A DNA stretch of 64,000 nucleotides from Endotrypanum monterogeii (GCA_000333855.2 CM007326.1:433390-497389), one strand, 5' to 3'. Numbered from the stretch's first letter, positions 40,689 to 50,876 are shown. Translations and numbers: made by a program. The notes: generated by a model not told the origin, from the sequence alone.

Positions 40689-42786
40689 TCCATCGAGTGA
40701 AATGATGCTCCCCCCCCCCCTCCCCTCCCCTCCCTCCCCCCTCTGACGCTAGGTAACCATAGAACAGAGACTGCAGTGAACTTGTTTTGTGGCATTCGTT
40801 TTTTTTTTTTACAGACAAGATGCGAATTCAACTCGCACGTATCTCACACAACTCTCTCCCTCCCTCCCTCCCTCCGTGACAACCGACATCATACGGGAGG
40901 CCTTGAAGCAACATGCACAGCAGAAATGAAAAGATGAGCAAGTTTGAAGACTGTGTTGAGAAAAGGGACTTAGTTTGTGGCAGTAACTACTGAGCCCAAA
41001 GTCACATTGAGATATCGCATTGTGTACTCCAAAAGCACTGTCGTGTAGGCGCTCACTGGGCAACATGCTCTATTCGTTTTCAGTGTTTTTTTTTTTTTTT
41101 CGTGGGTGTTGTTGACTTTCCCCGTACGCATATCCCTTCACGTTATGTAAATTTCAGCGGTGGCGGTCCCGAGGGAATCCCGCTTTGGTTCTGCGGAGTG
41201 TCATTACCGCCGCCCGTCCTCACCAAAATTCACGTTTTCACGCAAAATCAACCCACACACTTGATCCATCCGGCAGCGCTCAATCCTACTTTGCCCCCCA
41301 CGGAGGGCTCCACATATCCTCTACCCCCCCCCCAAGGATCGCCATCGGGTTGCTGCTGTTTTTTTTTTTTTATTGAGTAGAAGAAGAGGTCTGTACCTCA
41401 CTGAAATTTTCCCTTAGAGCGGGAAAAGAGGAGTGAGGTACTCATCTCTCTCCTGTGTGTGTGTGTGTGTTTTTTTAAAATACATGCACAAGCGCACGAA
41501 ATACCCCTATGTCACGTGGATTTGGCTTCTGTGCTATGTTGTCCACACACCTCTTGGAGGAAGAGGGGGTTGAACACTCCTCTCCTCCACGCGCATCGCG
41601 TGTGATGTGGTGGGCCTGCTCCCCCGTTGCCCCACACCCCCATACAAACACATATACCATCTTCTCTTAAGTGGTCGGGAGACCCCTGTATACTAGGAGC
41701 ACTCTCCATTACTGTGGAGTGCGATGTTGCTTTCCGCGAAGATGAACGTAGTGAGGACATATTCCGGGTGTGTCCTCAAAGCCACGAAGTGAGACGAGCA
41801 AGACACCAGTCACACAAATATGCTGTCGATCCCCCCCCAAAAAAAAGTCTCTACGCTTGATAATATCCTTTTGAAGCAGAAACCCACCTCGCATACTCCC
41901 CCCCCCTCCGCGCGCGTGCCCCCATCGCCACCAGGCACCTGCCATGCAATCTTACACCCATTCCTTTGCTTCTCATTCTGCTCTTTTTCTTCTGGTGTGT
42001 GTGTGTGTGTATGTGTGTTGAACAGCATGAAGATGCCCTTTGGCAGTGTTTCTCCTGGATCCATTTCTCGTCACGGTGATACACGCACTCACACACAAAA
42101 AAAAAACCTGGCGGAGTAACGTCAAGGGTCCTGCACGTTGTCTTTTGTCAAGACTAATATATATATATATATATATANNNNNNNNNNNNNNNNNNNNNNN
42201 NNNNNNNNNNNNNNNNNNNNNNNNNNNNNNNNNNNNNNNNNNNNNNNNNNNNNNNNNNNNNNNNNNNNNNNNNNNNNNNNNNNNNNNNNNNNNNNNNNNN
42301 NNNNNNNNNNNNNNNNNNNNNNNNNNNNNNNNNNNNNNNNNNNNNNNNNNNNNNNNNNNNNNNNNNNNNNNNNNNNNNNNNNNNNNNNNNNNNNNNNNNN
42401 NNNNNNNNNNNNNNNNNNNNNNNNNNNNNNNNNNNNNNNNNNNNNNNNNNNNNNNNNNNNNNNNNNNNNNNNNNNNNNNNNNNNNNNNNNNNNNNNNNNN
42501 NNNNNNNNNNNNNNNNNNNNNNNNNNNNNNNNNNNNNNNNNNNNNNNNNNNNNNNNNNNNNNNNNNNNNNNNNNNNNNNNNNNNNNATATATATAAAGGG
42601 GTGTGTGTCTGTGTGTGTTTACGGTGAAATGTCTCTCCTGTGGTAGTGAAGTGATTTGTTATATGAATTTCCTCGCTGTCGTGTGTGTGCAAACCCCGCC
42701 GTGCGAGGGAGGCCGCGAAGGCGTGGTGTAGGGGTTGCTTGCCCCGCCTTTCCTCTGACATACGCGTCTCCCAAAAGCCGCGAGCA
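40689..42786. other. Intergenic region containing a 409-N gap
   Basis: N's at 42178-42586 are flanked on both sides by (TA)n, so the gap most likely failed in a long TA repeat and its true length is unknown. No gene is seen in the sequenced parts. CT repeats (40855-40875), poly-T (41087-41100, 41359-41370) and GT tracts occur. Confidence 0.6.
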
Positions 42787-45066
42787 ATGACGCTCTCGGT
42801 GGCAGCCGTGATGCGACCCAAGTCCGCAGAGATAAGCGATGTGGCAGCTGCAGGCGACGTGAACCTCTTTGATCTCTATGTCTGGAACAATGCAGGGGCG
42901 CTGGAAACATCGCTCCCAGACGCCTCTGCCTCCGACGTTGCCAAAGAAGTTTACCTACGCGCGTCGTTGACGCAGCGCACTCAATCCACAGAGACGAGAA
43001 CATTGTGCTTCCGATACGGCCCACGCCCACCACCTCACATGGACAGCTTTCTTTTTCACGCGCGCTGTTACAACACCCGAGAGGGAAGAAGCAATGCCCC
43101 GTCATTGACATCGCTGCCACTGATGGGGGGACCTTCGCCTCCTATTCATCCCTCACGCTTGTTTTCTTCTGATAACCCAGTGGCTTATGTAAGCCGCTGG
43201 GCCAACGAGTACGACAGCCTCCTGGCCCTCTGGCTCGAGGAGCTGCTCTCAGAACCCGATAGTATCATCACTGTTACAGCGCTCCTCCTCTTTGTTGAGG
43301 GCACCGCAGTAGACTTGGCAACGGGCAGCAAACTGCACACGACCCTCAAAGTAGACAGCGGTACCGCCAAACCTCTTCATAATCGCGGAGATGCAACGAA
43401 ATTTCTGCAATCGTGCGAAGCTGCGATTCACGACAGCGTTGCGGTGTCTCCCCGGTGCCCGTACCACGTGTGTATAACTGTATATGCTGATACTCTAGGT
43501 GGGCAGCGCGGAGGAAGCATCATTACGTTTCTCGATGTTGCCCCGCCTGCGCTGGAGAGTGACGATGTTTACGCGCCAGTGCTATTTGGGGAGCAGCTTT
43601 CCCTCTTTGCCCAGCAGCTAGGCATCAAGGCAACGGCAACGACAACGCTCCCCACTGGCCCGCTGACGCCTGACGGAGCGAACAACCGCTGGCTTGATTT
43701 CCTGAATTCCCTCCAACTCTCTTGCGCACACGTGCTAGGACTGGTGTATACTCCACGCGAAACTCCGCAGAGTCTCCCTCACTGCGTAAAAGCTGCCTCG
43801 GACGACTGCGACCGCCTCTCTCTCGCCAGAGCTCTCCGCCAACGCGGGCTCCGGAGACCCGCCAAGGACGGTGTGTTGCTCCCATCATTACCACCCTTAC
43901 GGGGACGCGCAACTGCGCGACATGTGAAAACGACTGCCGGCGCCATCATCGCAAATTTGAACACGCCAGATCCCCTGGTTTCTGTGCGGTTCAGGAGGAG
44001 GCGCCCGCAACAACACAATGAGAAACCCTCACATCTTCAGCACATCACGTCAGCGCTCCGCGGCTTTGACGCATTGGGGGACTGTGCACCAAATGCAGAG
44101 AGGCTTCGGATTCCCCTTGGTGACGTTCCTCACCGCGATCGCTTTGCAGGTCTGCTGAGGCACATGGAATTCGAGGAGCACCACTCACGGCTTGTCCTGT
44201 CAGGTGCAGAGCAGAGGGCGAGGAGCCTGGCAGAAATACGCTGGGCCCTGCGCGTTCAACCACCAGGGAAGTGTATCGACGCCGTGTCCCAGTGCTTCGC
44301 ACAACCCGTGCGTCGTAGAAATCGATGTGAGCAACATCTTCTGGGTTACTCGAATCCGACAGCCCACTTACCGTCGCTGCTGGGTAAAGTCAAACCCTCT
44401 CTTTCGATGCCCCACCCTCCTGCCAAACCCGCGCAACGGTCATCAATCTTGGCACAGCCTGCGCCATCGCCCCACCGATCCTCAGAGACAGACTTGCGCT
44501 CGTGGCGTATCGGTTCTCCGTCGCCCTACTGTGCTACCGGCACGCCACGAGAGTGCCAAGGCGGTCCCCAAGCGCAGTGCGCTTCACCTCACGCAACGGC
44601 ACGTACAGACCCGGCTGTGGTGCCCAGGCATCGCAATCTTACACCCCGATGGCTCCCCTTCGCCAAAAGGGGCATCCCACATACACGCAGCTACTCGCCC
44701 CCGCACCGGTGCACTGCCAGCGAGGTGGCTCTAATCACGCGCCAGCGCGCTGCCGACCGCTATGCCTCCCCCATTCGCTCGTCACGCAAAGGCAAGGTGG
44801 TGCGACTGTACCCCCTTGTGCATGCGCGTCACGTCATGATTAACGAACAAGACACGTTTATGGCCAAAGAATTCATGATGCGCAGTCACATCGAAGACAA
44901 GGAGAAGAACCGTCGTCAGGCTTTGAGCGCTGCGCACGTGGCCTCCGTACACCAACTAGCTGCGCCGTGGTCTTCTGAAAGTCCCACTCACCAACCGAAC
45001 ACGCCGCTCCCCGTTCGGCAGTCCTCAATGAAACCGCGCTCCCGGCGAATATTCTTTACGTGCTAG
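42787..45066 (+). CDS. Protein of unknown function, possible degenerate kinesin motor
   Basis: The start chosen is the ATG at 42787 (759 residues); the frame extends upstream only from GTG. Residues ~140-310 have blocks that line up in order with a kinesin motor: IITVTALLLFVEGTAVDL (~159-176) at the place of VxVSxxEIYNExxxDLL; TTLKVDSG (~184) and LQSCEAAIHD (~202-211) at the place of LxVRE and VxSxEExxxLL; CPYHVCITVYA (~220) at SSRSHxxFxIxI; and GSIITFLDVAPP (~238-249) at the KLxLVDLAGSE strand. The P-loop GxxxxGKT is absent, so it could not hydrolyse ATP. From ~380 on it is disordered and basic, with a conserved-looking charged helix near 695-715 (FMMRSHIEDKEKNRRQ). The kinesin link is a hypothesis. 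Confidence 0.6.
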   Translation: MTLSVAAVMRPKSAEISDVAAAGDVNLFDLYVWNNAGALETSLPDASASDVAKEVYLRASLTQRTQSTETRTLCFRYGPRPPPHMDSFLFHARCYNTREGRSNAPSLTSLPLMGGPSPPIHPSRLFSSDNPVAYVSRWANEYDSLLALWLEELLSEPDSIITVTALLLFVEGTAVDLATGSKLHTTLKVDSGTAKPLHNRGDATKFLQSCEAAIHDSVAVSPRCPYHVCITVYADTLGGQRGGSIITFLDVAPPALESDDVYAPVLFGEQLSLFAQQLGIKATATTTLPTGPLTPDGANNRWLDFLNSLQLSCAHVLGLVYTPRETPQSLPHCVKAASDDCDRLSLARALRQRGLRRPAKDGVLLPSLPPLRGRATARHVKTTAGAIIANLNTPDPLVSVRFRRRRPQQHNEKPSHLQHITSALRGFDALGDCAPNAERLRIPLGDVPHRDRFAGLLRHMEFEEHHSRLVLSGAEQRARSLAEIRWALRVQPPGKCIDAVSQCFAQPVRRRNRCEQHLLGYSNPTAHLPSLLGKVKPSLSMPHPPAKPAQRSSILAQPAPSPHRSSETDLRSWRIGSPSPYCATGTPRECQGGPQAQCASPHATARTDPAVVPRHRNLTPRWLPFAKRGIPHTRSYSPPHRCTASEVALITRQRAADRYASPIRSSRKGKVVRLYPLVHARHVMINEQDTFMAKEFMMRSHIEDKEKNRRQALSAAHVASVHQLAAPWSSESPTHQPNTPLPVRQSSMKPRSRRIFFTC

Positions 45067-45160
45067 TGATAAGGACATGAGAACGTATATGCACACATGT
45101 GCTCCAGGGTGGGTGTGACTCAGTCGGCCACCTCACCGTAATCCCATATGCACACAAGTG

Positions 45161-45491
45161 CATCTCTTCAGTATTTTTTCCCCCCATTGAAAAACACACA
45201 CCCACACACACACCCACACACACACACCCACACACCCACACACACAAGTTGACGAGGCTTTGTTCCCACCACTCACCCACTTTCACTCTGCTCCATTACC
45301 TGGAGTGCGAGCGTTGCGGCACTGAGTGACCGTGTGTCGGAGCGGTACGTGACAGTCGGCACGTCTGCGCCACCACGACGGACGCACCGCAGTGCACCCG
45401 ACAACGCCGAGGCGACTGAGGGACAACTCACTAGTTGTGTGGGCAGAAACTAGAGAACTGGGCAGCGCCTCTGTGCACCACACCACGGGTG
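45161..45491 (+). repeat. Left copy of a 0.3-kb inverted repeat
   Basis: This 331-base sequence recurs, reverse-complemented, at 49406-49716. The copies are nearly identical outside a variable CA/TG tract. Together they bracket the thiol dioxygenase and COQ6 genes. It starts CATCTCTTCAGTATTTTTTC and contains a (CA)n block at 45195-45246. The origin is unknown; an old retroposon (SIDER-like) is possible. Confidence 0.93.
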
Positions 45492-46007
45492 ATGTATAGC
45501 CCATCCTGTACAGCCAATCGACTACAAGCGGGATTGGGATAAGTCGAGGAGGCGACCGATCGCAGGGAGCTATCGGGCCCCTTATCCTCCACCATGGCCA
45601 CCCTCTACTCGGGCTTTATTTATTGTCGCGCACATTTTTTTTTTGGGGGGGGGGTCCCCACCACGAATATGTCACCCTCGTAGAGGTTCCCTGGAGGCCA
45701 CATACTATTCGAGGCGAGTGTGTGCTTGCAGAAGGACACGTTCTCCAGTGCAATCAAATGAGCTGCCAAAAGTGCTAAGATAAAGGAAGCGGGGAGGGCG
45801 GAACTCGTTGTATTTCTCCTATCGTTCCCAGTCGTGACCCCCCCCTCCTCCGTCCCCCGACATGAAGTCACATTAACCCTTACAGGCAGAAGCAAATATA
45901 TATATATATATATATATACCTGTGCAGTAATCTTATCCCCCATATCCAACCACCACTACCAGAAACTATACACATCTATGAACTCTAATATATATACGTG
46001 TAATATG

Positions 46008-46038
<31 letters not shown>

Positions 46039-46285
46039 TATACCTGCTGTCATCATACCCCACACTCGAATCTGTAACCTAACGATCATGTGGATAACGA
46101 TGATGATGAAGCGTGCCATCTCTTCAACTCATGGCTAGACAAAGTCATTCCCCTCTTTTTTCTTTCTCCACGCTCCCTCCCCGTAAAAAAATACCTCTGC
46201 GCAGGGTAGGGGAGAGGAGTCGGGGGGGGGGGGAGGGGAAGAGCAGATGCATAATATGTACTAACGCTATGTACCACCATACCTG

Positions 46286-46316
46286 TATTTACTTATTTTT
46301 CTGCTGCTTCTTGAAG
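46286..46316 (+). promoter_or_regulatory. Candidate trans-splice acceptor for thiol dioxygenase
   Basis: The T/C-rich stretch TTTACTTATTTTTCTGCTGC continues to TTCTTGAAG, with AG at 46315-46316, 61 bases before the ATG. Confidence 0.5.
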
Positions 46317-46377
46317 TGTGCCGGTCGCTGTGTCCGCCCACACACACTCACGTTACCGACAACGTGTTTGGCCAAAG

Positions 46378-47184
46378 ATGAAGCGTCTCATTGAGTGCCT
46401 GCAGCGCTTTTCATTCACTTCATCAGAGCACACAGAAGCGTTCAGCAAGATGACGCTGAGAGACCTGGGGTGGTATGTCAGGGAAGAAGAAGCGATTCGA
46501 TACATGAAGGAACAGAGCTACCCTATCCAAGACCACGTCTTTGAGCTTGAGGGCGCGCTCCAGCAGCGCGGCTCCAGTATCGAGGCGTCGCAGGTTTCTC
46601 CCGTGGCATGGAAGTCGTCAGCCAACGACGTCCTCGGCTCCTCAACGCTCTACCAAAACGAGGTCGTAACACTGTGCTGGTTCGTAATCCCACCAGGAAA
46701 AACGCTGCCGCTGCACGATCACCCAGGGATGACAGTGTGGCAGCGTGTCATGCACGGGCGGCTGCATCTTTGCACCATTGTCGGAGAGGCCGGCACCGGT
46801 GCATCAAAGGTGCCGATCGACGGCACTGTTGTCTTCGACGGTGAGATACGCGGGGTAGGAGCTGCGATACCGGCGTCGGACGTGCTGCGGTTCACTCCCG
46901 ACGTCAGCGATAGCAGCGGCATGCTACACGAGATCCGGAACATCGATATGACGCAGCCCGCCTTGCTTGTGGACATCATTTCACCTCCTTACGATCGACA
47001 ACCGTCCAATATTCGCTGTGGGTATTACATTGCCGAGCCCCTTGATGCAACTCGCCGGCCCCTCCTCTCCCTCGCAGTGGATGGTGGTGTGCGCCATCAG
47101 CTGAAGACTGGTGACAGAGTGCGTCTGCACCCCCGCATCAATTACAGCGGCCCTGCCATGGATGCTTTTGTGCGCATTGAGTAG
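46378..47184 (+). CDS. Thiol dioxygenase, ADO/plant cysteine oxidase (PCO) family
   Basis: The protein has 268 residues from the ATG at 46378. It is a cupin of the PCO/ADO family, which adds O2 to a thiol (cysteamine, or N-terminal cysteine of proteins in oxygen sensing). The three Fe-binding histidines are visible: H113 and H115 in LPLHDHPGM and H184 in GMLHEI. WFVIPPGKTLPLHDHPGMTV and VMHGRLHL give the two family strands, and DIISPPYD matches the conserved PPY segment. The length is normal for ADO. N-terminal ~60 residues are helical. It sits with COQ6 between the arms of an inverted repeat. Whether the substrate is a small thiol or a protein N-terminus cannot be told. Confidence 0.88.
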   Translation: MKRLIECLQRFSFTSSEHTEAFSKMTLRDLGWYVREEEAIRYMKEQSYPIQDHVFELEGALQQRGSSIEASQVSPVAWKSSANDVLGSSTLYQNEVVTLCWFVIPPGKTLPLHDHPGMTVWQRVMHGRLHLCTIVGEAGTGASKVPIDGTVVFDGEIRGVGAAIPASDVLRFTPDVSDSSGMLHEIRNIDMTQPALLVDIISPPYDRQPSNIRCGYYIAEPLDATRRPLLSLAVDGGVRHQLKTGDRVRLHPRINYSGPAMDAFVRIE

Positions 47185-47668
47185 GGCATAGGGAGGGAGG
47201 GAGGGAGGGAGGGTAAAGGTGCTAGAACGCAAACAATGTCCATAAATGCGCACACACTAACAGGTCTGTTAGCCGCAGGTGGCAAAAACGGTGACGAGGC
47301 AGTTGCGGAAAGCAAGCTGGATATGTACATTCCCCTACAGCACCAGACGATGCACCACCACCATCGCCAACCTCCCCCCTCCCTCCTGGTTTCACGACAC
47401 GGGCACACTGATGTCACATCAACCAAGTCATAACAGCTCAGTTGGCACTTGCCGGAGAGAGGATGAAGGCGGGGAAAAAAAAATAGACACATTGCAAGAA
47501 AAGGGGTGTGCAAGCCCCAAGAATCAGAACACTAACACAACATACACACAAATCCTTTCATCCCGCGCGACAATGATGTCCCCCGGCTATTGATAACTAT
47601 ACAGTCTTCGTATTGCGCCACCACCACCACCACCCCTCCTCTCCCTACCTTTTTTTTTTCGCGCACGC

Positions 47669-47700
<32 letters not shown>

Positions 47701-47866
47701 TGTTCCAGGTACCCTACGTCTACCTTCGGACTTTGGCCAACAGCAGCAGCGCCTCTCAGGACATAACTATATAACTATATATAGTTATATATACTTAGCC
47801 ACCACTGCTGCGAGCGAGAAGGACCACCGTCTACACATCCTTCGCTCTGCATTCGCTCTCCCCTCC
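47185..47866. other. Intergenic region
   Basis: No gene is seen. GGGA repeats follow the stop codon; (CA)n at 47666-47699 and the 24-bp AT palindrome (47768-47791) precede COQ6. Confidence 0.5.
47768..47791. repeat. 24-bp perfect AT-rich palindrome
   Basis: The sequence is perfectly self-complementary around the centre at 47779/47780 (arms TATAACTATATA). It is 76 bases upstream of the COQ6 start codon and could form a hairpin in the leader. Confidence 0.9.
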
Positions 47867-49372
47867 ATGCTGCGTCGTAGTTCAGGTACCTTGGCACCGT
47901 TGCCGGCATCCGTGCAAGCAAATGAAGTGATCATCTCTGGCGGGGGCCTTATTGGAACCGCTATGATGGCTGCTTTGCAGCTGCTGCGCAGTCGTCTCTC
48001 CAACAGCAATGTCAACCAGAATAATGCAAGCGCCAGTTCGCTCTTGTCATCACAGATAGCACGCCTAATGATGCTGGATGCGGGAAAGCGACCGGTATAC
48101 GACGCTGCCAACATGATGCACACGCTCCGCACCGTCAGCATCACACCAGTGGCAAGCAAGATTATCGACAATCTTGGCGGGTGGAGCCGCCTCACCACCA
48201 AGCATCCGTACTACCGCATCGCTGTTCGCCATGAGCAGGTCAACAGCCCTTTCCTGGGCGCTGGCGATCGCTCCTCGTCTTTCTTCATGAGTGGTTTCCT
48301 GGGCAGTGGAACTAGCTCTGAGTCCCTTCTCGAGTTCACGGATCTGCGTAAGCCGATTGGCTTCATTTGTTTTAACGCAGAGCTCGGTAGCTGCATGATG
48401 GACGTGGTGGAGACTCGACAGCGCGAGCTCACACGCACCGACGACGTCCGCGACACACTTTGCTTTGGGGCACACCTTGAGGAAGTGCAGATACCGAAGC
48501 AAGGTACCTTAGACGGGCCGTGGGGATCGGCTAAGATCGTCGCCGGCGAGACCAGTACCGATGCCTCGTTTGGTCTTCTTCTGGGCTGCGAGGGTCGCGG
48601 CAGTCCACTGCGCAACGTCCTCTCCACGCCATCGCTACAGCACGACTACGGGCAAACGGCGTTCGTGTGCAACGTGCGCCTGGAGAAAACCAGCGACGGA
48701 AACGTGTGCAGTTTTCAAAACTTCTTTCGCGATGGCACAATTATTGCACTGTTGCCGACCTCAGAGGACACGTCAAACGTTGTCCTGAGTACGACGCCAC
48801 AGCATGCGATGGCGCTACTGGCGAGCACGCAGGAAGACCTCACGGCGGAGCTGAACCGCCGACTTTGCGCGTTTGCCCCCAACGACATACCGAAAATCCT
48901 CGAGGTGCCGCAGACCACCACGCTCGATGGGAAGTTGCGTCGCGCTCAGGGAGTCTTTCGGCTTCAACTTAACGTGGCAACCGTACCGTACGCAGCAAGG
49001 GCAATCCTACTGGGTGACGCGGCACACGGCATCCATCCTTTCGCCGGCCAGGGTCTCAACCTCGGCATCTACGACATCTGTGCCCTCACCTCAGTGCTGG
49101 AACAGGCAATTTGTAGTGGCCAGGATATTGGCAATAGCATCGCAGTGGGACAAGTATTCGCCGGACACATGTTCAGTCACACGGCACCAATAATTACAGG
49201 CATGGAGGCGATCAAGACACTCACCTATGGAACGCCCGGCCTGGCGTCGATAGGAATGAAAGCGCTCAGCAATATTCCCATTGTCTCCACGCTAGCCAAA
49301 GATTGTATTCTACAGGTATCCTCAGGTGCCCTCTTTGCTTCGCAACACGAGCATTCCTTCCTCCTTCAGTAA
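47867..49372 (+). CDS. COQ6: COQ6, flavin monooxygenase of ubiquinone synthesis
   Basis: The protein has 501 residues. The N-terminal ~18 residues (MLRRSSGTLAPLPASVQA) form a mitochondrial presequence. The FAD-binding Rossmann motif ISGGGLIG follows (23-30), with an expanded loop (~40-58) before LMMLDAG. The second FAD motif is LLGDAAHGIHPFAGQGLNLG (~380-399), the signature of the UbiH/COQ6 group, and the middle contains the family's LLLGCEGRGSPLR segment. COQ6 hydroxylates C5 of the polyprenyl-benzoate ring in coenzyme Q biosynthesis, on the matrix side of the inner membrane within the CoQ synthome. The C-terminal part (HMFSHTAPIITGMEAIKTLTY) is typical of the family. Length and motifs are all as expected. 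Confidence 0.93.
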   Translation: MLRRSSGTLAPLPASVQANEVIISGGGLIGTAMMAALQLLRSRLSNSNVNQNNASASSLLSSQIARLMMLDAGKRPVYDAANMMHTLRTVSITPVASKIIDNLGGWSRLTTKHPYYRIAVRHEQVNSPFLGAGDRSSSFFMSGFLGSGTSSESLLEFTDLRKPIGFICFNAELGSCMMDVVETRQRELTRTDDVRDTLCFGAHLEEVQIPKQGTLDGPWGSAKIVAGETSTDASFGLLLGCEGRGSPLRNVLSTPSLQHDYGQTAFVCNVRLEKTSDGNVCSFQNFFRDGTIIALLPTSEDTSNVVLSTTPQHAMALLASTQEDLTAELNRRLCAFAPNDIPKILEVPQTTTLDGKLRRAQGVFRLQLNVATVPYAARAILLGDAAHGIHPFAGQGLNLGIYDICALTSVLEQAICSGQDIGNSIAVGQVFAGHMFSHTAPIITGMEAIKTLTYGTPGLASIGMKALSNIPIVSTLAKDCILQVSSGALFASQHEHSFLLQ

Positions 49373-49405
49373 TATCCCCTCCCCCCCAGCGAGACATCCA
49401 TACCC

Positions 49406-49716
49406 CACCTGTGGTGTGGTGCACAGAGGCGCTGCCCAGTTCTCTAGTTTCTGCCCACACAACTAGTGAGTTGTCCCTCAGTCGCCTCGGCGTTGTCGGG
49501 TGCACTGCGGTGCGTCCGTCGTGGTGGCGCAGACGTGCCGACTGTCACGTACCGCTCCGACACACGGTCACTCAGTGCCGCAACGCTCGCACTCCAGGTA
49601 ATGGAGCAGAGTGAAAGTGGGTGAGTGGTGGGAACAAAGCCTCGTCAACTTGTGTGTGGGTGTGGGTGTGTGTGGGTGTGTGTTTTTCAATGGGGGGAAA
49701 AAATACTGAAGAGATG
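49406..49716 (-). repeat. Right copy of the 0.3-kb inverted repeat
   Basis: Reverse complement of 45161-45491, about 20 bases shorter in the (TG)n block. The near identity over ~290 bases implies recent duplication or ongoing gene conversion. Confidence 0.93.
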
Positions 49717-49986
49717 TTAGTGGTGGATTTTCTCCTCCCCCCTCTTCGTGTGTCGTCAAACCACCTGAAGACCTAAGTAGGAAGCGAGAAAACCAAACAA
49801 GGAAAAAGGAAGACCGCATCGACTGTGTTGGAAGCATAACTCTATCGTAGCAAAGATGATAGGAATAAAATTTGTGCAGACAGTAGATAAAGCCACTACA
49901 GGATGCACGACAACTTGAAGCTCACATCATCGTCTGCATCTCCTCCTCTCACTGTATTATCGAGGCATCGACACATACATTTCTGA

Positions 49987-50003
49987 AATTTTTATTTTCT
50001 CAG
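49987..50003 (+). promoter_or_regulatory. Candidate trans-splice acceptor for ENY2 gene
   Basis: AAATTTTTATTTTCTCAG: a T-rich tract ending in CAG, AG at 50002-50003, 97 bases before the ATG. Confidence 0.55.
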
Positions 50004-50100
50004 CTAGCCTTCTTTCTCGCTTGTGGGCGATCTTGACAAGCGGTGTTCGCAAGCCTTGCCACCCACGAGCACCTAGAGAAACCATCTTACATATACACAC

Positions 50101-50394
50101 ATGGCCACAACTACAGAAGATGGCCGCATTGCCTACGAAGCGCTCACTAATGCGCAAAAGGCTGAGCTCGCCACTTGGGTGCGAGGTCAGCTAGATGGCA
50201 CAACTGACGTCCCCCCGTGGCGGCGACAGATGGAAGAAATGATTCGCCAGGTCATGGCCCGTCGAGCTTCCTCTGGAGCACCACTCGATGCCAGCGACAT
50301 AATTGATGAAGTCATGCCACATGTCCGCTCTGCCATCCCATCTGATGTGCGCGAGGGCCTCTTCCGCCGCGTGACAGCGCAGCTGTACTCGTAG
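50101..50394 (+). CDS. ENY2/Sus1-like factor
   Basis: The protein has 97 residues, the size of ENY2/Sus1. It has the family's five-helix outline: LTNAQKAELATWVRGQL (14-31), WRRQMEEMIRQVMARR (38-54), the DASDIIDEVMPHVRSAIP block (63-80), matching the VxxDDLVxEITPxxRxxVP signature, and VREGLFRRVTAQLY (82-96), matching VKxELLxRIRxFL. ENY2/Sus1 is shared by the SAGA histone H2B deubiquitinase module and the TREX-2 mRNA export complex. This short gene is easily missed in annotation. The NXT1-like export factor is in the same polycistron, about 20 kb upstream. Confidence 0.75.
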   Translation: MATTTEDGRIAYEALTNAQKAELATWVRGQLDGTTDVPPWRRQMEEMIRQVMARRASSGAPLDASDIIDEVMPHVRSAIPSDVREGLFRRVTAQLYS

Positions 50395-50876
50395 AGCACG
50401 CCAGCGGGGCACGCCTGTGCACCGAAAACTGTAGTACTCAGTTCAATCGAGCGGCAGAAGTAACCCTGGTGAAGTTGTAGTCGAAAAACAAAGGTGAACT
50501 CACGGCTGACAGAAGCCACAGCTAGCGGTTGTCAGTGATGCATGCAGCTGCAGAAACTCAGAGATACGCATCTAAAAGACCCCTCCCCCCCCCCCTCCAC
50601 ACACACACAGAGCTTTTCGGGCCTGCAGACGGCGCTTGTGAAGTGCGACACTGATATGACTGCCTGCGACCTCCTCACCATCACTGCATATCGCTCTCTC
50701 GTCTTGCTTCCCTTTTATCTCGTAAAGCTAACGTAAATGTTGTGGTCGCTTCCTCGTTAATAACGTTGCCACCCATTCCGCCTTATTGAACTTCGTAGCG
50801 CTGTGAAACGAATCTCTGTGTGTATGTGTGTGTGTCTCAGTGTCACGCAAATACGCCCCCCCCCCCAACCTCTCCA
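50395..50876. other. Intergenic region
   Basis: No gene is seen. C runs followed by CA repeat (50585-50609) and a GT tract (50816-50834) are present. Confidence 0.5.

Larger units (their letters stand above)
45067..46377. other. Intergenic region with left inverted repeat and TA tracts
   Basis: No gene is seen. It contains the left copy of a 0.3-kb inverted repeat (45161-45491), (TA)n at 45895-45916 and 46015-46038, and the splice-acceptor region of the dioxygenase gene. Confidence 0.55.
49373..50100. other. Intergenic region with right inverted repeat
   Basis: No gene is seen. The right copy of the inverted repeat starts 33 bases after the COQ6 stop codon. The end of the region carries the ENY2 splice acceptor. 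Confidence 0.55.

Noticed and set aside
45195..45246. CA-rich block read as a CRISPR-like or telomeric array
   Set aside because: It is a simple (CA)n tract with CCA interruptions; no regular spacers and no TTAGGG repeats are present.
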